A stretch of 64,000 nt of DNA from Butyricimonas muris. Lineage in GTDB: Bacteria > Bacteroidota > Bacteroidia > Bacteroidales > Marinifilaceae. Below are positions 61,811-64,000 of this stretch, piece after piece; the first letter of the stretch is position 1; each line of letters begins with the position of its first letter. The position numbers and the translations under genes were made by a program. The stretch spans positions 186,001 to 250,000 of the forward strand of contig NZ_JBKEIT010000003.1 of the NCBI RefSeq assembly GCF_046365375.1, read 5' to 3'. Under the pieces are notes generated by a model. That model saw only the letters and a program-made list of their open reading frames with translations. It was not told the DNA's origin and ran no database searches.

Positions 61811-62410
61811 ATGGAAAGTAGTTTCGTGGAAACAATCAGGGTGAATAACGGGCAATTTTGCCATTTGGCTTATCACGAGTGTAGGGCTAGGGCTACTTCC
61901 CTTGCTGTGTTCGGTTGTCCCTTGGAATGGGATGTTGCCGGAATGACTGTACCTGATGAGGCACGCCAAGGGGTGGTGAAGTGTCGTGTCGTGTACGATA
62001 CGGTAATAAGGGACGTGACTTTCTCTCCCTATACTTTTCGGCGTATCGGTTCTTTACGGTTGATTGAAGATAACGCGATAGACTACCGTTTCAAATCAAC
62101 CGATCGTGTCGCACTTGAACATGTATTTGCGCGACGGGACGGGTGTGACGATGTACTTGTCGTGCGGCAGGGGATGATAACCGACACATCATTCTCTAAT
62201 ATAGTGCTGGAAGATGCCACGGGGTTGTACACGCCCGATACGTTTTTACTCAATGGTACTCGGCGTCAGCGATTACTTGACGAGGGTGTCGTGCGGGAGC
62301 GTGCTGTTCCGGTGAGTGAACTTTGTCGTTATGACCGATTATACTTGATTAATGCCATGATCGGACTTGAAGACAACATATCACTTCCGTTGAGTGCGGT
62401 GAGATTCTGA
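61811..62410 (+). CDS. pabC: Aminotransferase class IV, aminodeoxychorismate lyase-like
   Basis: A 199-residue PLP enzyme. The likely PLP lysine is K95 in DYRFKSTDR, and TDTSFSNIVLE and TPDTFLLNGTRRQRLL match the class IV fold. After PabB, PabC releases pyruvate to give p-aminobenzoate. It is shorter than E. coli PabC, as is common in Bacteroidetes. The stop is two bases from the convergent lipoprotein gene. Confidence 0.83.
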   Translation: MESSFVETIRVNNGQFCHLAYHECRARATSLAVFGCPLEWDVAGMTVPDEARQGVVKCRVVYDTVIRDVTFSPYTFRRIGSLRLIEDNAIDYRFKSTDRVALEHVFARRDGCDDVLVVRQGMITDTSFSNIVLEDATGLYTPDTFLLNGTRRQRLLDEGVVRERAVPVSELCRYDRLYLINAMIGLEDNISLPLSAVRF

Positions 62411-62412
62411 TA

Positions 62413-63114
62413 TTATTCTGCCGTTGTCCGGTAATACACCCGTTTGCTGGTTTTGAATATCAATTCCATTTTATCGTAATTGACGAAAGCCTCGCTACGG
62501 AAATTCGTGAGCGGGTTGCTGGCAAACTGGATGTAATCTTCTTTTAACAAATACCATGTCCCGTTGGCTTCTCTCGTGGTATTGGCTGTGATATCGAGAA
62601 TGCTGAATCTATAAGTATAGTCGGGATAAAGCGTGAACGTGAATCTCTCGGACGGTTTGATATTATTGGGAATATAGGTGATATAACTTCCGGTTAAAAG
62701 ACGTGATGCCTGACATTTTGTTTCCGGGTTAAGACTGATGGCACGCGTGATAACGAGCTGCTGTCCGGGAATTTGTTCTACCTCGTCGTTGGGGGTAATA
62801 TAACCATAAAATTGAGCGTATACCGGAGTCCCCTCGGGTAGATGTAATGCCTTGTATTCTTTCTCAACCTTGTAGGCCACCTCACCGAAGGTAATCGAAA
62901 GCGATTTCCCCGTGGCACAATCTTTTAGTGTTGCTTCTTTGCCTGTAAGCACGTATTCTCCGGCAAAATAGTAATCGGCAGCGGAGGTCGGCATGGCACT
63001 TAACACGGTATCCACGGATGTTGCAGGTTGCCGTGCTTCTTTTGTTTTTGCTTTATTTTTGCATCCGCAAAGGACGATGATGATAGATACGAATAATAAC
63101 GCGTGTGTTTTCAT
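62413..63114 (-). CDS. NlpE-like lipoprotein
   Basis: A 233-residue lipoprotein with lipobox LCGCKN (about C18). The middle part, YVLTGKEATLKDCATGKSLSI, followed by a short barrel-like segment ending in YAQFYGYI, resembles the C-terminal part of NlpE, a copper- and surface-stress lipoprotein. The last 100 residues resemble a META/HslJ-like domain (GSYITYIPNN, NGTWYLLKEDYIQF). Assignment to the NlpE group is tentative. Confidence 0.55.
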   Translation of the reverse strand: MKTHALLFVSIIIVLCGCKNKAKTKEARQPATSVDTVLSAMPTSAADYYFAGEYVLTGKEATLKDCATGKSLSITFGEVAYKVEKEYKALHLPEGTPVYAQFYGYITPNDEVEQIPGQQLVITRAISLNPETKCQASRLLTGSYITYIPNNIKPSERFTFTLYPDYTYRFSILDITANTTREANGTWYLLKEDYIQFASNPLTNFRSEAFVNYDKMELIFKTSKRVYYRTTAE

Positions 63115-63187
63115 TGCTTTTTTGTTTTAGAAGTAAAACGGGGAAAAAGCTTGAAAGGTTCACGTATTTAGAATTTAGATAGGGTAT

Positions 63188-64000
63188 TTAGACCAATTTC
63201 ATTTTTTCCAATAATATTGAAGCATTCATATTTTGACTGATACCGGGTTTCAACTTGTAGTCGTACACGATGTCATCATCGGTATGAGTGATCTCGAAAC
63301 AACGATTGAAATAGTGCTCCGGTTGAGTATCCGCGAGCGCACCGAGTTCCAGATCATGCGTGGCAACGAGTCCGGCAATGGGAAGTGTCAGTAGTTTTTG
63401 CAGGAAACGACGGGAACCGTTGAGTTTGTCGCGGGAGTTCGTTCCTTTCAGTATCTCGTCGAGAATGATAAATGTTTTTTCTTCCCGCTCTGCCATGGTA
63501 ACCAGCTTTTGCAGGCGAAGCAGTTCGGCATGAAAATAAGAGGTGCCCTTGGCAAGATCATCAACCGTGCGCATGCTGGTAAATATCGCCATCGGTTGAA
63601 ACTCGAACGAGGAGGCACGTACCACCGCACCACAGCAAGCCAGCACTAGATTAACCCCGACAGCACGCAGGAATGTACTTTTACCTGCCATATTAGCCCC
63701 CGTGATGATATAGAACTCGTGAAGACGGTCAATCCCGAAATCATTTGTCACGCAACCTTCGGCGGATAGCAGGGGATGCCCGATAGCCGCACCTCGCAGG
63801 ATCACGTCCGTGTTCAGCGCGGGAGTGACAAAATCCGGGTGGTTGTACTTGTAATTGGCGAGGCTGACAAGAGCGTCAAGTTCTCCCGTGGCGTTTACCC
63901 ATGCCGGGATGGCTTCGGCGTATTCCCGTTTCCATGCCACGAGCCGTTTAAGTAAATGCAATTCCCTTAATAGTAGCCCGTTCAGTAATATGGCGACCAA
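63188..64000 (-). CDS. MutS-family ATPase, 5' part beyond window edge
   Basis: The last 270 residues of a MutS-related protein. The ATPase domain is complete in view: Walker A GANMAGKSTF, the STSYFHAEL-like helix GTSYFHAELLRLQ, Walker B FIILDEILKGTNSRD and THDLEL. It lacks the usual MutS C-terminal dimer region, so it is probably one of the Bacteroidetes MutS-like proteins related to MutS2 rather than the mismatch-repair MutS. The real start lies beyond the window. Confidence 0.82.
   Translation of the reverse strand: MVAILLNGLLLRELHLLKRLVAWKREYAEAIPAWVNATGELDALVSLANYKYNHPDFVTPALNTDVILRGAAIGHPLLSAEGCVTNDFGIDRLHEFYIITGANMAGKSTFLRAVGVNLVLACCGAVVRASSFEFQPMAIFTSMRTVDDLAKGTSYFHAELLRLQKLVTMAEREEKTFIILDEILKGTNSRDKLNGSRRFLQKLLTLPIAGLVATHDLELGALADTQPEHYFNRCFEITHTDDDIVYDYKLKPGISQNMNASILLEKMKLV

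Overview
The window looks like a chromosomal segment of a gut Bacteroidales bacterium. The gene content resembles Odoribacteraceae (Butyricimonas/Odoribacter type), but that placement is inference and no marker gene proves it. The evidence is a FecI-type sigma / FecR / SusC / SusD locus, two FimB/Mfa2-like fimbrial lipoproteins, an RteC-like protein, DUF6266-type proteins, and repeated promoter -7 elements of the Bacteroidetes form TAnnTTTG in front of many genes. Classical ribosome binding sites are mostly absent, so starts were chosen from ATG position, family alignment and promoter position.

Layout. 1-4.9 kb: the end of a 4Fe-4S membrane protein, dnaX split by an A10 run, and a CPA2/Kef-like antiporter. 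5.2-9.2 kb: a partner-switching signalling operon (kinase-STAS fusion, THI5-like binding protein, dCache/HAMP-like/SpoIIE phosphatase, second anti-sigma-type kinase). 9.2-12.3 kb: a foldback repeat, a membrane ferredoxin, and a DUF47-Pit phosphate uptake pair. 12.3-20.8 kb: PfpI and HxlR on a shared palindromic divergent promoter, a P-type metal ATPase followed by a Fur-family gene, a nucleotidyltransferase-like protein, MATE plus Crp, a nitronate monooxygenase, and a YoaP-like acetyltransferase. 20.9-26.3 kb: a secreted protein and a decayed lipoprotein gene, two tRNA-Asp genes, gcvH, glmM, and an acetyltransferase.

26.6-43.7 kb: an ECF sigma factor is separated by about 9 kb from the FecR-SusC-SusD-fasciclin genes it would normally adjoin. 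The intervening DNA holds an AAA/PD-(D/E)XK protein, a truncated ATPase, and a five-gene minus-strand defence operon: AAA ATPase, RloB-like TOPRIM protein, CD-NTase, E2-E1 Cap2, and a JAB protease fused to a predicted PD-(D/E)XK nuclease. This is a type II CBASS in which Cap3 and a probable effector share one polypeptide, next to an ATPase-TOPRIM pair. It is the strongest candidate for a little-described system here.

43.7-47.3 kb: a compact cassette of an RteC-like protein, a holin-like protein, an N-acetylmuramoyl-L-alanine amidase, two DUF6266-like proteins and a 63-residue membrane protein, with no phage structural genes. 47.5-64 kb: a second AAA/PD-(D/E)XK protein, a redox group (ferredoxin-nitroreductase, thioredoxin, CoA-disulfide-reductase-like protein with rhodanese domain), two fimbrial lipoproteins, an NlpC/P60 peptidase, an ACP phosphodiesterase-like protein, MscS, a B12/radical SAM protein, pabA, an LplT-like exporter with a PlsC-like acyltransferase, pabB and pabC, an NlpE-like lipoprotein, and a partial MutS-family ATPase.

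Across the window, 9-bp repeats of the form GTTCATAAA occur as inverted arrays in three intergenic regions. They supply a stop codon for one gene and the start codon of another.
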